Assembly: GCF_008195825.1 (NCBI RefSeq)
Contig: NZ_CP043329.1
Location: forward strand, 1,488,001 to 1,552,000
Reading direction: 5' to 3'
Source of the DNA: Pedobacter aquae
GTDB lineage: Bacteria; Bacteroidota; Bacteroidia; Sphingobacteriales; Sphingobacteriaceae
Length of the DNA stretch: 64,000 bases
The notes below the pieces were generated by a model. The model was not told where the DNA came from. It saw only the letters and a program-made list of their open reading frames with translations, and did not search any database. Shown here piece by piece: positions 1 through 9,115 of the stretch (position 1 is the first letter of the stretch; every line of letters starts with the position of its first letter). The translations under genes and the position numbers were made by a program.

Positions 1-1031
1 ACACCGTAATAACCTGCGTATTCTACTTTTAAAGGAGAATTTTTCTTTCCTTGTTTAGTAGTAATGATAACAACCCCGTTTGCTGCTCTTGAACCATAAA
101 CAGCACCGGCAGAAGCATCTTTTAATACTTGAACGCTTTCTATATCATTAGGGTTAAAATCTCTAGGTACACCATTGATTGGTACTCCGTCTATAACATA
201 TAGTGGGTCTGAGTTTCCAAAAGTGCCAATACCCCTTATTCTTACTTGCGGGAAGGCTCCAGGCTGCCCATCGCTGTTTACAGCAACACCAGAAACACGA
301 CCTTGTAAAAGTTGCCCAACATCATTTGATGAAACTTGAAGCATATCATTCGTATTCACAATAGCTACAGAACCTGTGATATCGGCTTTTTTCTGCGAAC
401 CGTAACCCACAACAACAACTTCGTTTAAGGTTTTAGAGTCATCTATAAGTGTTATATCTACACTTTTTTGATTGTTTACAACAATTTCTTGGCTAGTAAA
501 ACCAATAAAACTAAATACCAATACAGTACCGGTATTGGGTATATTGATAGCGTACTTACCATTAATATCGGTTGTAGTACCTGTTGTTGAACCCTTTATG
601 CGTACACTTACGCCTGGTAAGGGCATTCCAGCGGCATCAACAACTTTCCCTGTAATAGCAATATCTGCTAAATTTTTCTTGTTTTTGTAAATGATGTACT
701 GGCTTTCTTTTACCTTCTCATAATTAAGATCAAACGGACTTAATAATTGTAATAAAACTTGCTCTAGAGGGTTGCTTTCTTTGACAATACCTACTTTAAC
801 AAGTTTATCTTTTAATAATTTGCTATCGTAGTTGAAACGAACTTTATATTGTTCTTCCAAATATTTTAGCATGGTTGATAATTGCTGCCCCTGCTCCCCA
901 ACAGGTTTAGTTGAATCTACTCTGGTACTACTGCTTGCATAAGCGTAGGTTTTAGAATAGGCAATGGGTTGTGAATAGCCATTCTCTGCTATCTGCAACA
1001 CCGCAAAAATTCCTAGTATAAAACTTCTCAT
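1..1031 (-). CDS. SusC-type TonB-dependent receptor with N-terminal STN domain, 5' part only
   Basis: This is the N-terminal 343 residues of an outer-membrane glycan importer; the gene continues past the left edge. Translating back from the ATG at 1031 gives, in order, a signal peptide, an STN (secretin/TonB N-terminal) domain at about residues 40-110, a CarboxypepD_reg beta-sandwich (about 120-200, with the motif AGMPLPGVSVRIKG), a TonB-box-like EVVVVGYG, and the start of the plug with the SusC signature YVIDGVPING followed by VLKDASAGAVYGSRAANGVV. The STN extension is the part that signals to a FecR anti-sigma factor in FecA-type receptors, and fecR and sigma genes lie directly upstream, with 24 bases between fecR and this gene. 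It is therefore probably the sensor of a trans-envelope signalling system. No SusD partner is visible because the downstream side is outside the window. Confidence 0.93.
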   Translation of the reverse strand, partial: MRSFILGIFAVLQIAENGYSQPIAYSKTYAYASSSTRVDSTKPVGEQGQQLSTMLKYLEEQYKVRFNYDSKLLKDKLVKVGIVKESNPLEQVLLQLLSPFDLNYEKVKESQYIIYKNKKNLADIAITGKVVDAAGMPLPGVSVRIKGSTTGTTTDINGKYAINIPNTGTVLVFSFIGFTSQEIVVNNQKSVDITLIDDSKTLNEVVVVGYGSQKKADITGSVAIVNTNDMLQVSSNDVGQLLQGRVSGVAVNSDGQPGAFPQVRIRGIGTFGNSDPLYVIDGVPINGVPRDFNPNDIESVQVLKDASAGAVYGSRAANGVVIITTKQGKKNSPLKVEYAGYYG

Positions 1032-1055
1032 TTTTTAGATTTATTGGTTATTGGA

Positions 1056-2072
1056 TTAGTTATTTATAATTAAGTTATTCTCTTGTTTTTGTATACTGAT
1101 ATTGAACGTTTTTTGAAGTATGGTAAATAATAAATTGATGTTTTCTGTATTTGCAGTACCTGTGAAAGTAAGGTTGGCTAATTCTTTATTAACAAATTTC
1201 ACTTTGTAACCATAATTATCTTCTAATAGCTGGGCAATCTCTTCCAGACTTGTATCTTCAAAAACCAGTTCTTTATTTACCCAAGCGCTAAATACTTTTG
1301 TTTTAACTGCTTTTTTAACAAAAGCTTTGTTGTTAGATGAGAAATCTACCAACTCACCCGGTTTCATATCAACTTCTTGATTTTTTTCTTGACGTAAGAA
1401 TAGCTTAACCTTACCCGAGTTTAGGACTACTCTGGTTTTGCTAACTCTGGCATTTACATTGAATTTGGTGCCTAAAACTTGTACATCTAAATCATTGGTA
1501 TGAACTATAAATTTTTGATGATTGGCTGTATGTGTAACCGAGAAAAAGGCCTCGCCTTCTAACCAAACTTCTCTTGGTGATTGCTCGTCCCAATCATCAG
1601 CAAAAGAAACGGAAGAGTTAGCATTTAAAACCACGAAAGAGCCATCTGGCAATTGTATTTTTTGATTTTCTGCGTATTGTGTAGAAATACTAACCTTCTG
1701 ATTAAGCAGAAAAAACAGGAGAGACACTACTATACCAAAGCCTACAAACACAGCAGCAGCTTTTTGCCATGTTTTAATTAAGCTTAATTTATGACCTACC
1801 GCATTTTGTCTAGCTTTTTCTTGATCAAAAGCATCATTGCTAGCTTCTATCCTTCTCCATAAATCATTTAACTCATCTTGTATAGGTTCATCAACATCCT
1901 TAACTAATTCTAAAATAATAGCTTTAGCTTGCTCTAGCACCAGTTGGTTTTCTTCACTTTTTGCAGCCCAGTTTACCCAAAAATTTCCATCTACAGTATC
2001 AGGGTCTTTAACCCACGAAATAAATTTGGCATCTAGTATTAAATCTTCTAAAGTGATGTATGGAGCATTCAT
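1056..2072 (-). CDS. FecR-family anti-sigma factor
   Basis: A 338-residue inner-membrane anti-sigma factor. The first 100 residues are a cytoplasmic region expected to hold the sigma factor. A single transmembrane helix follows at about residues 106-126 (VFVGFGIVVSLLFFLLN). The periplasmic FecR domain covers roughly 130-230 (IQLPDGSFVVLNANSSV, VWLEGEAFFSVTH, FIVHTNDLDVQVLGTKFNV). The C-terminal DUF4974-type domain, which resembles an STN fold, spans about 255-335 (LVFEDTSLEEIAQLLEDNYG). In known systems the periplasmic part senses the substrate-loaded STN receptor. It lies between the ECF sigma gene and the STN-type SusC gene, the standard order of such a cassette. The 109-base gap to the sigma gene is unusually long and contains an A/T hairpin. 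Confidence 0.93.
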   Translation of the reverse strand: MNAPYITLEDLILDAKFISWVKDPDTVDGNFWVNWAAKSEENQLVLEQAKAIILELVKDVDEPIQDELNDLWRRIEASNDAFDQEKARQNAVGHKLSLIKTWQKAAAVFVGFGIVVSLLFFLLNQKVSISTQYAENQKIQLPDGSFVVLNANSSVSFADDWDEQSPREVWLEGEAFFSVTHTANHQKFIVHTNDLDVQVLGTKFNVNARVSKTRVVLNSGKVKLFLRQEKNQEVDMKPGELVDFSSNNKAFVKKAVKTKVFSAWVNKELVFEDTSLEEIAQLLEDNYGYKVKFVNKELANLTFTGTANTENINLLFTILQKTFNISIQKQENNLIINN

Positions 2073-2136
2073 GTTCTAATAATTGGCTAATGGCTTTGTT
2101 ACTATTAGACATGAAGAATGATTTTTTACCAAAGAA

Positions 2137-2165
2137 TTTTCAATTTTTTTAAAAAAAATTGAAAA
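2137..2165 (-). other. A/T-only hairpin between sigma factor and fecR
   Basis: A near-perfect inverted repeat lies between the sigma gene and fecR: a 14-base arm TTTTCAATTTTTTT faces AAAAAAAATTGAAAA with one unpaired A. The transcript would form a long, weak A-U stem about 65 bases before the fecR start. It could lower read-through or stability of the fecR part relative to the sigma part. No function is proven. Confidence 0.4.
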
Positions 2166-2181
2166 GCCTTTTAAATGCTAT

Positions 2182-2787
2182 TTAAGGCAGGTAAAAAATC
2201 ATAAGAATGGCAGCGCCAGCCATTTGATTTTTTAAAATTTGGATGGCATTAAAAGTAGTATTATAAATGGTACGTATAGAAACCGACATGATTGCAGCTA
2301 CTTCTGCCGGACTTAAGTTATTATAATAAAGTAAAAAGATAACTTCTTTTTGTTTATGACTTAGACTTTTTAAAGCATCAAGAAGTTTCTTCTTATTTTC
2401 TGTATCTAGTTCTTTTAAAACTAAAACATCTTCATTAGAAGGCGCTAAACCAAAATCTAGCTCACTTAAGCTTTCTTCTTGTATAAACTTTGCAGTCTTA
2501 CTATGCTCTCTTAAAATTTTGTTTCTTAAAGATTTTACCAAATAGTTTTTAACAGAAGCAGGAACAGATAGATTCTCTTTATTTTTCCAGATGGATGTGA
2601 ATAAATCATGAATGGCATCTTTAACCAATTCTTTATCGGTACTGATTTTACAGCCATATCTAAATAAGAGTGCCGAGTATGTTTTATAGAAATGCGCATA
2701 AGCTAATTTATCTCCTTCCTTGAATTTAATCCAAAGAACAAGTTCATTATCTACCTCTACAAATTTAAATCTTCCTTCTACCTTCAT
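2182..2787 (-). CDS. ECF sigma-70 factor (FecI-like)
   Basis: A 201-residue extracytoplasmic-function sigma factor. Region 2 is recognisable at about residues 20-90 (AYAHFYKTYSALLFRYG, then DAIHDLFTSIWKNKENL). Region 4 is at about 133-185 (LDALKSLSHKQKEVIFLLYYNNLSPAEVA, then SVSIRTIYNTTFNAI), with the usual helix-turn-helix. The protein ends in a hydrophobic tail (GAAILMIFYLP), seen in many Bacteroidota FecI-type sigmas. It is followed by fecR and an STN-SusC, so it most likely responds to the substrate of that receptor. A composite promoter of the locus-wide type (3002-3046) sits 215 bases upstream, suggesting that the sigma gene belongs to the same regulon as the pectin operons. Confidence 0.93.
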   Translation of the reverse strand: MKVEGRFKFVEVDNELVLWIKFKEGDKLAYAHFYKTYSALLFRYGCKISTDKELVKDAIHDLFTSIWKNKENLSVPASVKNYLVKSLRNKILREHSKTAKFIQEESLSELDFGLAPSNEDVLVLKELDTENKKKLLDALKSLSHKQKEVIFLLYYNNLSPAEVAAIMSVSIRTIYNTTFNAIQILKNQMAGAAILMIFYLP

Positions 2788-3001
2788 CTAGTAAACCGAA
2801 AAAACAAATACTTTATATAAAAAGACTGAAAATAAAATACGAATGGTACGTTTCAGTTATAATTGGTTACTCAATAATAAGTAAAATATTTTAAAATGTT
2901 AAATACACACTTATTTATTTTTTTATTTTCTTCTCTTGATGATACATAAGTATAAGATATTAAGCTTAGGTGTTTCGGTTTGTGGTTTAATAAAGGCTTT
3001 T

Positions 3002-3046
3002 CTAAAGTAAAAACTACATTTATGAAGCGTATCCTGCCCCATCATG
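3002..3046 (-). promoter_or_regulatory. CAGG-repeat composite promoter, unit a (sigma/fecR/susC)
   Basis: Read along the minus strand, the site CATGATGGGGCAGGATAC has two half-sites 10 bases apart (CATG, CAGG). Counting 27 bases from the first base of the second half-site gives TACTTTAG, matching the -7 pattern TAnnTTnG seen at the other sites. It lies just past the GntR gene and points to the ECF sigma gene, leaving a leader of about 200 bases. The first half-site has one mismatch, but the exact spacing to the -7 box makes chance unlikely. Confidence 0.65.
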
Positions 3047-3057
3047 ATGAAAAAAAA

Positions 3058-4089
3058 CTATAAAGAAGGTCTTAGTGTAACATAAAAAGGAACAGCATGG
3101 TGCTCTTGATTATTGGTTTTAATCATTTCGGCGGTTAAATTCCCCATCAATTTAAAATCTGTAGAAATGGTGGTAATACCGTTTAATAAAAGTTTTTTAA
3201 GTGGTGTTTCATTGTAGGATATTAAACCTACATCTTTACCTAATACTAAATCCAAGGAGATGATTTTTTCTATCAAGGTTACCAAATCATCCTCCATTAA
3301 ATTGATATAAACTTCGCCAGCGCTAATAGGTTCTAACTTAATATCGCTTACGATAACATGATTAAAAGCATATTGCTGGCAAAATCTAATAAAACCGTGA
3401 ACTATTTCTTTTGGGAAATAACTCTTCTTAGGAAACAGTAATTTTAGGGTATTGTATTTACTTAACTGCTCATTTAACTCGGTTAAAGCATTATAAATAT
3501 CCTTCTCGAAATTCTCATAAACTGCCCCATAAGAACCTTCTACACCATTTACCTTTTTATCTATGAGTATCAATTTTTCTTTGGGTAACTGATTGATGAT
3601 TTCATAAGCATTCTCGCCACCTTCTAAAAAATGGGGAGCTATTACGAAATGAGAATAATCTGTTCTTCTGTTTAGGATGAGCTTTTTAAAGATGGTAAAA
3701 TCGTTATTATAGATATAAAAATCTACAGCAGCATCTGGACCTAAAGCGGCTACAAATGCATCGTAAATCATTTTTTTATGTACCGATAACTTATTAAAGA
3801 GTAAGAATACCTTTATTTTCTTTTTAAAGTTTGCATTACCAACATAATAACCTCTACCCGGTACGGATACAATAACGCCTAGCTTCTTTAGGTATTTGTA
3901 ACCTCTTTCTGTGGTGTCTCTTGATATTTCTAAAACATAGCTTAACTCGTTAATAGAGGGCAAAACATCATCTTTCTTTAAATGATTATTTTCTATAGCA
4001 GAGATAATAGCATTACTCAGCTGCAAATATTTCGGCGTAGCAGAGTATTCATCTACCTGAAGAAATTTATATAAGTCGGTTGGTTTCAT
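3058..4089 (-). CDS. GntR-family regulator with periplasmic-binding-protein-like sensor domain
   Basis: A 343-residue transcription factor. Residues 20-82 form a GntR winged helix-turn-helix (KYLQLSNAIISAI, LPSINELSYVLEISRDTTERGY, GVIVSVPGRGYYVG). From about residue 91 onward it resembles the LacI/GalR-type sugar-binding fold (KIKVFLLFNKLSVHKKMIYDAFVAAL, HFVIAPHFL, VGLISYNETPLKKLL). This layout is that of Bacillus AraR and of Bacteroides FucR-type regulators, which sense sugars in the cytoplasm. It is the last gene of the GH105-GH31-rhaM-GH43 operon, starting 2 bases after the preceding stop codon. Given the L-rhamnose mutarotase two genes upstream, a rhamnose-related or unsaturated-uronate ligand is a reasonable guess. 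It is a candidate for binding the CAGG repeats, but nothing in the sequence proves this. Confidence 0.88.
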   Translation of the reverse strand: MKPTDLYKFLQVDEYSATPKYLQLSNAIISAIENNHLKKDDVLPSINELSYVLEISRDTTERGYKYLKKLGVIVSVPGRGYYVGNANFKKKIKVFLLFNKLSVHKKMIYDAFVAALGPDAAVDFYIYNNDFTIFKKLILNRRTDYSHFVIAPHFLEGGENAYEIINQLPKEKLILIDKKVNGVEGSYGAVYENFEKDIYNALTELNEQLSKYNTLKLLFPKKSYFPKEIVHGFIRFCQQYAFNHVIVSDIKLEPISAGEVYINLMEDDLVTLIEKIISLDLVLGKDVGLISYNETPLKKLLLNGITTISTDFKLMGNLTAEMIKTNNQEHHAVPFYVTLRPSL

Positions 4090-4091
4090 AT

Positions 4092-5033
4092 TTATTCTAC
4101 CATTTTAACATGTATCAACTTTTGCAATTCTTCTTCGGTGATGTTTAAAATGGAGCCATGTCTAATCCCTTTAGGCAGGCTTATTTTAGCAGATATATCT
4201 TCCCAGTTTTCTAAATCTCTAGAGCTTAAAGCTCCGTATTGTTTTAAGGTATATTTATCAAAATAAACTATCCAATTACCTTGGTGTTTAAAAGCGGTTG
4301 GCCCTTCTGCCCAATAATTGCCTGTAAAAGGTTTACTGGCTGCACTGTAAGGACCGTTTATTTTCTTGCTGTAAGCTATTTTTAAATTCTTTTGAACAGG
4401 CTCTCGTGTTTCATCTTTTAGAAACATGACATAACGCTTTCCATCTTTTACAATAGAAGCATCAATAACATTAAAACCGGGCTCGTATAATAAACGTGTT
4501 GGGCTAAAAGTTTTAAAGTCTTTAGTTAAGGTGTAGTACATGCGGTGATTATAACCACTTTCTTTTTCTGATGCTGTTTCTAAAAACTTACCTTTTATGG
4601 TTGTTGCCCAATAAATCATGTATTGCTTTTTCTTAGCATCGTATGTAATTTCTGGTGCCCAACAGTTTCTAGCGCCTTCTTCATGTGCCATAACCGGAAT
4701 AGCTATTTGCGGAGACCAATAAATTAAATCTGTTGATGATGCATAACCGATAGTTTTATCTGTCCAACTAACTGTCCAAACCATATGAAACTTACCATCT
4801 GCCCCTCTGATGATGCATGGATCACGCATCAATTTATCTTTAGAGACTTCTGGTTTTAGAAAAGATTCATCGTTTTTTAAGGCTTGCCAAGTTAAACCAT
4901 CTCGGCTGTAAGCCAAATGCAAACCATCTTGTCCGTTGTTTTTAAAGTAGGAGAATAAATAAACCGTATTCTTTTCTTGCGCTTGAATAGCCAATGAAAG
5001 AAGAAGCATCGATAAAATAAGAATCCTTTTCAT
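4092..5033 (-). CDS. GH43-like five-bladed propeller glycosidase
   Basis: A predicted secreted glycosidase of 313 residues. The ATG at 5033 gives a clean signal peptide (MKRILILSMLLLSLAIQAQ); the upstream in-frame TTG at 5045 would overlap the previous gene and is less likely. The three acidic residues of clan GH-F appear in the expected order and sequence context: Asp in MRDPCII (general base), Asp in NVIDASIV (pKa modulator) and Glu in WAEGPTAF (general acid). Repeated blade motifs such as GYASSTDLIYWSPQ support the propeller fold. The family includes arabinofuranosidases, xylosidases and galactosidases, and the exact substrate cannot be read from sequence. Its neighbours (rhaM, GH31, GH105) suggest action on rhamnogalacturonan side chains. 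Confidence 0.8.
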   Translation of the reverse strand: MKRILILSMLLLSLAIQAQEKNTVYLFSYFKNNGQDGLHLAYSRDGLTWQALKNDESFLKPEVSKDKLMRDPCIIRGADGKFHMVWTVSWTDKTIGYASSTDLIYWSPQIAIPVMAHEEGARNCWAPEITYDAKKKQYMIYWATTIKGKFLETASEKESGYNHRMYYTLTKDFKTFSPTRLLYEPGFNVIDASIVKDGKRYVMFLKDETREPVQKNLKIAYSKKINGPYSAASKPFTGNYWAEGPTAFKHQGNWIVYFDKYTLKQYGALSSRDLENWEDISAKISLPKGIRHGSILNITEEELQKLIHVKMVE

Positions 5034-5037
5034 ATGC

Positions 5038-5346
5038 TTAATCAAGATGAAAAACCTGTTTTAAAGGAATACTTACCGGAGAATTATCCGGATTGGTTTC
5101 CATAATATCTGCCATGTAAGCCCACCATTTTTGTACTATTGCAGTTGAGCCTAAATCTTGCGATGATGAACCCGATTGTTGTTGTACAGCAAATAGCGTA
5201 TTAGTGGCTTCTTCTAAAAATATCGAGTAATCACTTATCCCGTTATCTTTTAAAAGCTGGGCTAATTCTGGCCAAATCTCATCATGTCTTTTCTTATACT
5301 CGGCTTCGCAGCCAGGTTTTAATTTCATTGCAAATGCTATTTTCAT
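5038..5346 (-). CDS. rhaM: L-rhamnose mutarotase
   Basis: A 102-residue cytoplasmic enzyme that interconverts the alpha and beta anomers of L-rhamnose before isomerisation. The sequence fits the RhaM/RhaU family in length and motifs: [23 protein letters not shown] at the start (the conserved His of the active site), [19 protein letters not shown], and the aromatic pair in [12 protein letters not shown], which forms the sugar pocket. It lies 22 bases after the GH31 gene and 4 bases before the GH43-like gene. It is the only intracellular sugar-metabolism enzyme in the degradation part of the window and is the best clue that rhamnose is released from the target. Confidence 0.92.
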   Translation of the reverse strand: MKIAFAMKLKPGCEAEYKKRHDEIWPELAQLLKDNGISDYSIFLEEATNTLFAVQQQSGSSSQDLGSTAIVQKWWAYMADIMETNPDNSPVSIPLKQVFHLD

Positions 5347-5368
5347 ATGATTTAGCTAAGCTTAATTT

Positions 5369-7776
5369 TTATTGAATAACTACCTCAAAAGCGCCACTGG
5401 CTTCTAGCATAACATAGTTTTTGCTGTTATCGTACTTCCAGCTGCTTAGTGGTAATTCTTGATTATTGACTTTAACTGATGTTGGTTTTTGTTTAAAACC
5501 ATAAACCTGTAATTGAAATTGCTGAGCTATTGGCTGATAATCGCCTACAGGCTTAGCTACAATAATTTTTACAGCATCTTTTAACTCTTCTGAAGTGATT
5601 TTGGTTGTAGCAAATTTTCCTTTTTGATAGTCTAAAGTTTTACCATCATCCTCATACAAATTAAATTCTGATTTCCCTGAGGGATAAACCGCTAGCGTGA
5701 TATTTTTAACAGCTTGCTCATCGGTATATTTCATATCTTGTTGCATAGGGATAATACCTCCACCTCTTACAAAAAGCGGGATGGTATCTAAAGGAGCAAC
5801 TACATGTATGTACTGAGAACCAGAAATTTTCTTACCTGTCCAGTAGTTATACCAATTGCCTTTCGGCAGATATAAAGAGCGTGTTTTGGCAGCTTTAACA
5901 GTTACCGGGCAAACCATTAAATTATCCCCAAGAAGATATTGGTCATCTATGTTATAAGTATTTACATCATCCTGATGGTTTAATACCAAAGCTCTCATCA
6001 TAGGAATACCCGTTTGATGATTTTGATACATACTTGCATACAGATACGGCAATAAACGATAACGTAACTTATCGTAATTTCTAAAATTACGAAGTGCGTC
6101 TTCGCCATAGTTCCAAGGTTCTTTATAACCCGGATGATCCATACCAAAAACTAAAGCAACCGGACTTAACATCCCAAATTGTACCCATCTGATATACAAT
6201 TCTGGATCTGCAGGGTGCTCAAAACCACCCATGCAATGTGCCCAATTACTCACTCCGGATAAACCGATATTTAAACCTGCTTTAATAACCGGAGCAAAAT
6301 ATTGCCACTCGCTAGGCCAATCTCCAGCAAAAATAAATGGATAGCGCTGTATGCCTGCATAACCTTCGCGGGTTTGGTTTAAACCTCTTATTTTGTTTAG
6401 CTCTTGAAACTTCTCGTAAGGTGCTTTTGCATAAGCTATTGGAAAAATATTATGTAAGCGTTCTGCTTCTTGCCCTGTTGGGCCAACTTTATCACTTTCG
6501 TTTGCTTTATGACCAAAGGCACTTCCTTCGTCTGTTTTAAGAAACATGGCACCTTGTTTTGCTACACGCATCACGCCGTTTTCCCACCACCAGTCGACAG
6601 CTTTTTCATCAAAAAAGTTTACAAATTCGCCGGGCTTACCATCTTCTGGATAGGTAAAACCTTTTTTACGGGCTTGGTCTAAAAGGTTTAGTTTTTTAGC
6701 ATTATCAAAACGCGGACGAAGGTGTAAACCCACCATTTTATAATCCATCGCATAAATACTATCAAACATAGCTTTAGGATTCTTGAAGGTCTCTCTCCAC
6801 TCGAAAGTAGTAGCACCTTTACCCCCATTTTCGCCAAATAAACGCCAAGTAGAATCTAGCCAAATGATATCAGCAGGAATATTTTGCTGACGAAGTTTTT
6901 GCGCCAAAGCAATTACATACTGGGTGCTGGTCATTTCTTCATGCCCCAAGTACCACCGCTATAAGTACCTACATGTAAGCCCAAAGCAAATTTAGGCATC
7001 AATGGTGCTTTACCTGTTATGTTGGTATAATCTTGAATTAAAGAAGGGAAACTAGGGCCATAGATAAAATAATAATCTAACTCGCCATTTTCTGGGGCAA
7101 AGCTGTATTGGTTTGGATTGCTAGTGCCCATATCCCAATTAGAAGCATAGGAAGTATGCAAATAAATACCATAACCTTTGGTACTCATGAAAAAAGTAAC
7201 CGGGCAGTAATTGGCTTCTAAGACATTATAAGCGCCAACTTCATGCGGTAAGCCTTCGCCTCTACCCACATTTAACCTTAGCTTTTTACCCTTTCGGTCT
7301 AAAAAATCCATTCTTTCGCCAAAACCAAAAAAATGCTCGTTGGCTTGCATGGTTTTGGTTATGGTTTTTGCTTCGCCTTTTATTTGGGCAGGTAAAGCAT
7401 CTTCATTAATAAGTAAACCTTTATGGTTATAAACTTTGATTAAAAATGGAGTTTTCTGAATTTCTAGCTTTAAACTATCAGAATTGATGGTGATTTTGTT
7501 TTGATTTTCTACATGGTTAAGCTGTACTGCAGACCAATTGTAATTATTAACCATGTAATTTTCTTGAGCCACAAAAGTGCCATTAGCACTGTATCTTACT
7601 CTAAAAACTTTAGGTGAACAAAACTCTATTTTAATAGTAGTGCCGTTTTGTTGAAAGGTAAACTCGTTTCCCTTTTTTATAATAGTTTCTATTGCTCTCT
7701 CCTGAGACAGTACCGAAGTACTGCCCAGAAAGAAAACACTTAGAAAAATGATTAGAAAATTCTTTTTAATCAGCAT
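5369..7776 (-). pseudogene. GH31 alpha-glycosidase, split by a one-base frameshift
   Basis: Two frames together make one GH31 enzyme of about 800 residues. The first part (7776 to 6931) has a signal peptide, the N-terminal beta-sandwich and the start of the TIM barrel, and ends in SGGTWGMKK-stop. The second part (about 6943 down to 5369) resumes with HEEMTSTQYVIALAQ. The catalytic nucleophile is the Asp in FLKTDEG and the acid/base the Asp in FIFAGDW; barrel exit and C-terminal beta-sandwiches follow. Restoring one G in the four-base run at 6944-6947 gives TWGHE and reads straight through, so either the gene is newly broken or the base is a sequencing error. GH31 members act on alpha-linked xylose, glucose or galactose. 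The start codon overlaps the GH105 stop (TAATG), indicating translational coupling. Confidence 0.9.
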
Positions 7777-8918
7777 TATTTACCTCCAAGTTTATACATC
7801 TCGGCACCAGCTAAAAGAAAACATCCTAAGCCATAATCTTCAAAATCTGGCATGCTGGTATAGGTTACCGGCTGTCCGTCTTTAGGCTCTTTGCCTGTAC
7901 CTTGTACGTATCCTAAAAATCCGTTTGGATGTACTGCTTTAGTTACCATAGCATTCCATGCTTTATTGATAACCGGTAAATAAGTTGCTTTGTCTAACAA
8001 ACCGTTATTGATACCAAAAGCCATTCCGTAAACAAAAAGAGCAGTTCCGGTGGTTTCTGGGCCACCAAAATTGTTGGGATCATTTAAACTAACATTCCAG
8101 AAACCATCTTCTCTTTGTAAAGGCACTAAGGCTTTCATCATTTCTAAATAGGTTTTTATATATTCTTCACGATGAGGGCCATCTTTAGGCATAATATCTA
8201 AAACCCTAACCAAGGCTGCTACTACCCATCCGTTACCACGACTCCAGTAGCAATCATCGCCATTAGGCTCTTTATAAGGCGGTACAAAATCTTTATCTCT
8301 CCACCATAAGCCTTCTTTAGCGTTGTATAAACCACCACCTTCTACTTCTTTGGTATGCATATACATTTTATACATATACTCAAAGTAGGCTGGGTTTTTC
8401 TCTAAAACACCTAATTGCGCAAACACAGGCATTGCCATTTGGATAGCATCAATCCATGTCCAATCGTTTACTTTACCAGATGCCATCATTAAATCCATAG
8501 ATGCTTTAATATCTTTGATACGTTCTGGTTTTTTATCGATATAATACAAATCAATATAAGTTTGACCGCAAGCTTGATCATCACCATTACGGGTTTTAAT
8601 ACCGTTTCTTAATCCCCATTTATGTTTCTCGCCCCATTCTACGGCATAATCATAATATTTTGGATTTTTATCTATTTGATAAAGCGCCATTAAACCTTCA
8701 TAATAAACCGCTCTAGTCCAGATATTACTTGGTCTTAAAACATTGGTAAAAATAGGTTTGTATGGGTCTGGCCATTTATTCATAAAATAAGCGTTTGTAG
8801 AACGCATTACTTTTAAGATTTCTTCTTTTTGAGCTTTTCTTTGCTTTTGAGCAGCACAAGAAGAAAACAGCATAACAGCCACGCTTAAGATGAAAATTTT
8901 TGATAGGAATTTTGACAT
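7776..8918 (-). CDS. GH105 unsaturated rhamnogalacturonyl/glucuronyl hydrolase (lipoprotein)
   Basis: A 380-residue (alpha/alpha)6-barrel enzyme that removes the 4,5-unsaturated uronic acid left at the non-reducing end of oligosaccharides by pectin lyases. The family motif with the catalytic Asp is visible as NGDDQACGQTYIDLYYID, and the second signature as CYWSRGNGWVVAALVRVLD. The ATG at 8918 is preferred over the one at 8939 because it places a lipoprotein signal MSKFLSKIFILSVAVMLFSSC directly at the N-terminus, with Cys in the lipobox. It is thus probably membrane-anchored, not cytoplasmic like YteR. It is the first gene of its operon, about 120 bases downstream of promoter b, and is a natural partner of the PL9 and PL11 lyases encoded nearby. 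Confidence 0.92.
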   Translation of the reverse strand: MSKFLSKIFILSVAVMLFSSCAAQKQRKAQKEEILKVMRSTNAYFMNKWPDPYKPIFTNVLRPSNIWTRAVYYEGLMALYQIDKNPKYYDYAVEWGEKHKWGLRNGIKTRNGDDQACGQTYIDLYYIDKKPERIKDIKASMDLMMASGKVNDWTWIDAIQMAMPVFAQLGVLEKNPAYFEYMYKMYMHTKEVEGGGLYNAKEGLWWRDKDFVPPYKEPNGDDCYWSRGNGWVVAALVRVLDIMPKDGPHREEYIKTYLEMMKALVPLQREDGFWNVSLNDPNNFGGPETTGTALFVYGMAFGINNGLLDKATYLPVINKAWNAMVTKAVHPNGFLGYVQGTGKEPKDGQPVTYTSMPDFEDYGLGCFLLAGAEMYKLGGK

Positions 8919-9040
8919 GATAGTATTATTTATAATCATTTAATTTGCTACTTGTACAAAAAATTTCATCAACTTTTACTCTTAGAGAGGTTAAAGGCCA
9001 ATAAAATTTAGCGACAAAATTGTATAACTGGTTTGATTTA

Positions 9041-9085
9041 CGATGTTAAGGAAATATAAAATGGACAGCAACCTGCTGTGTCCTG
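9041..9085 (-). promoter_or_regulatory. CAGG-repeat composite promoter, unit b (GH105-GH31-rhaM-GH43-gntR)
   Basis: The minus-strand site CAGGACACAGCAGGTTGC has both half-sites intact, 10 bases apart. At the conserved distance of 27 bases from the start of the second half-site the -7 position reads TAACATCG, the weakest of the ten -7 boxes. The half-sites are identical to those of unit d apart from the final TTGC/ATAG. It lies downstream of the terminator hairpin of the preceding operon, so it probably starts a new unit. Confidence 0.75.
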
Positions 9086-9115
9086 TTTAAGTGTAAAAAA
9101 CTCATTAGAAACTAT

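Noticed and set aside
1837-2079. Plus-strand open frame opposite fecR, and similar frames opposite most large genes
   Set aside because: These are antisense shadows of well-supported genes, with no recognisable domains or start context of their own.
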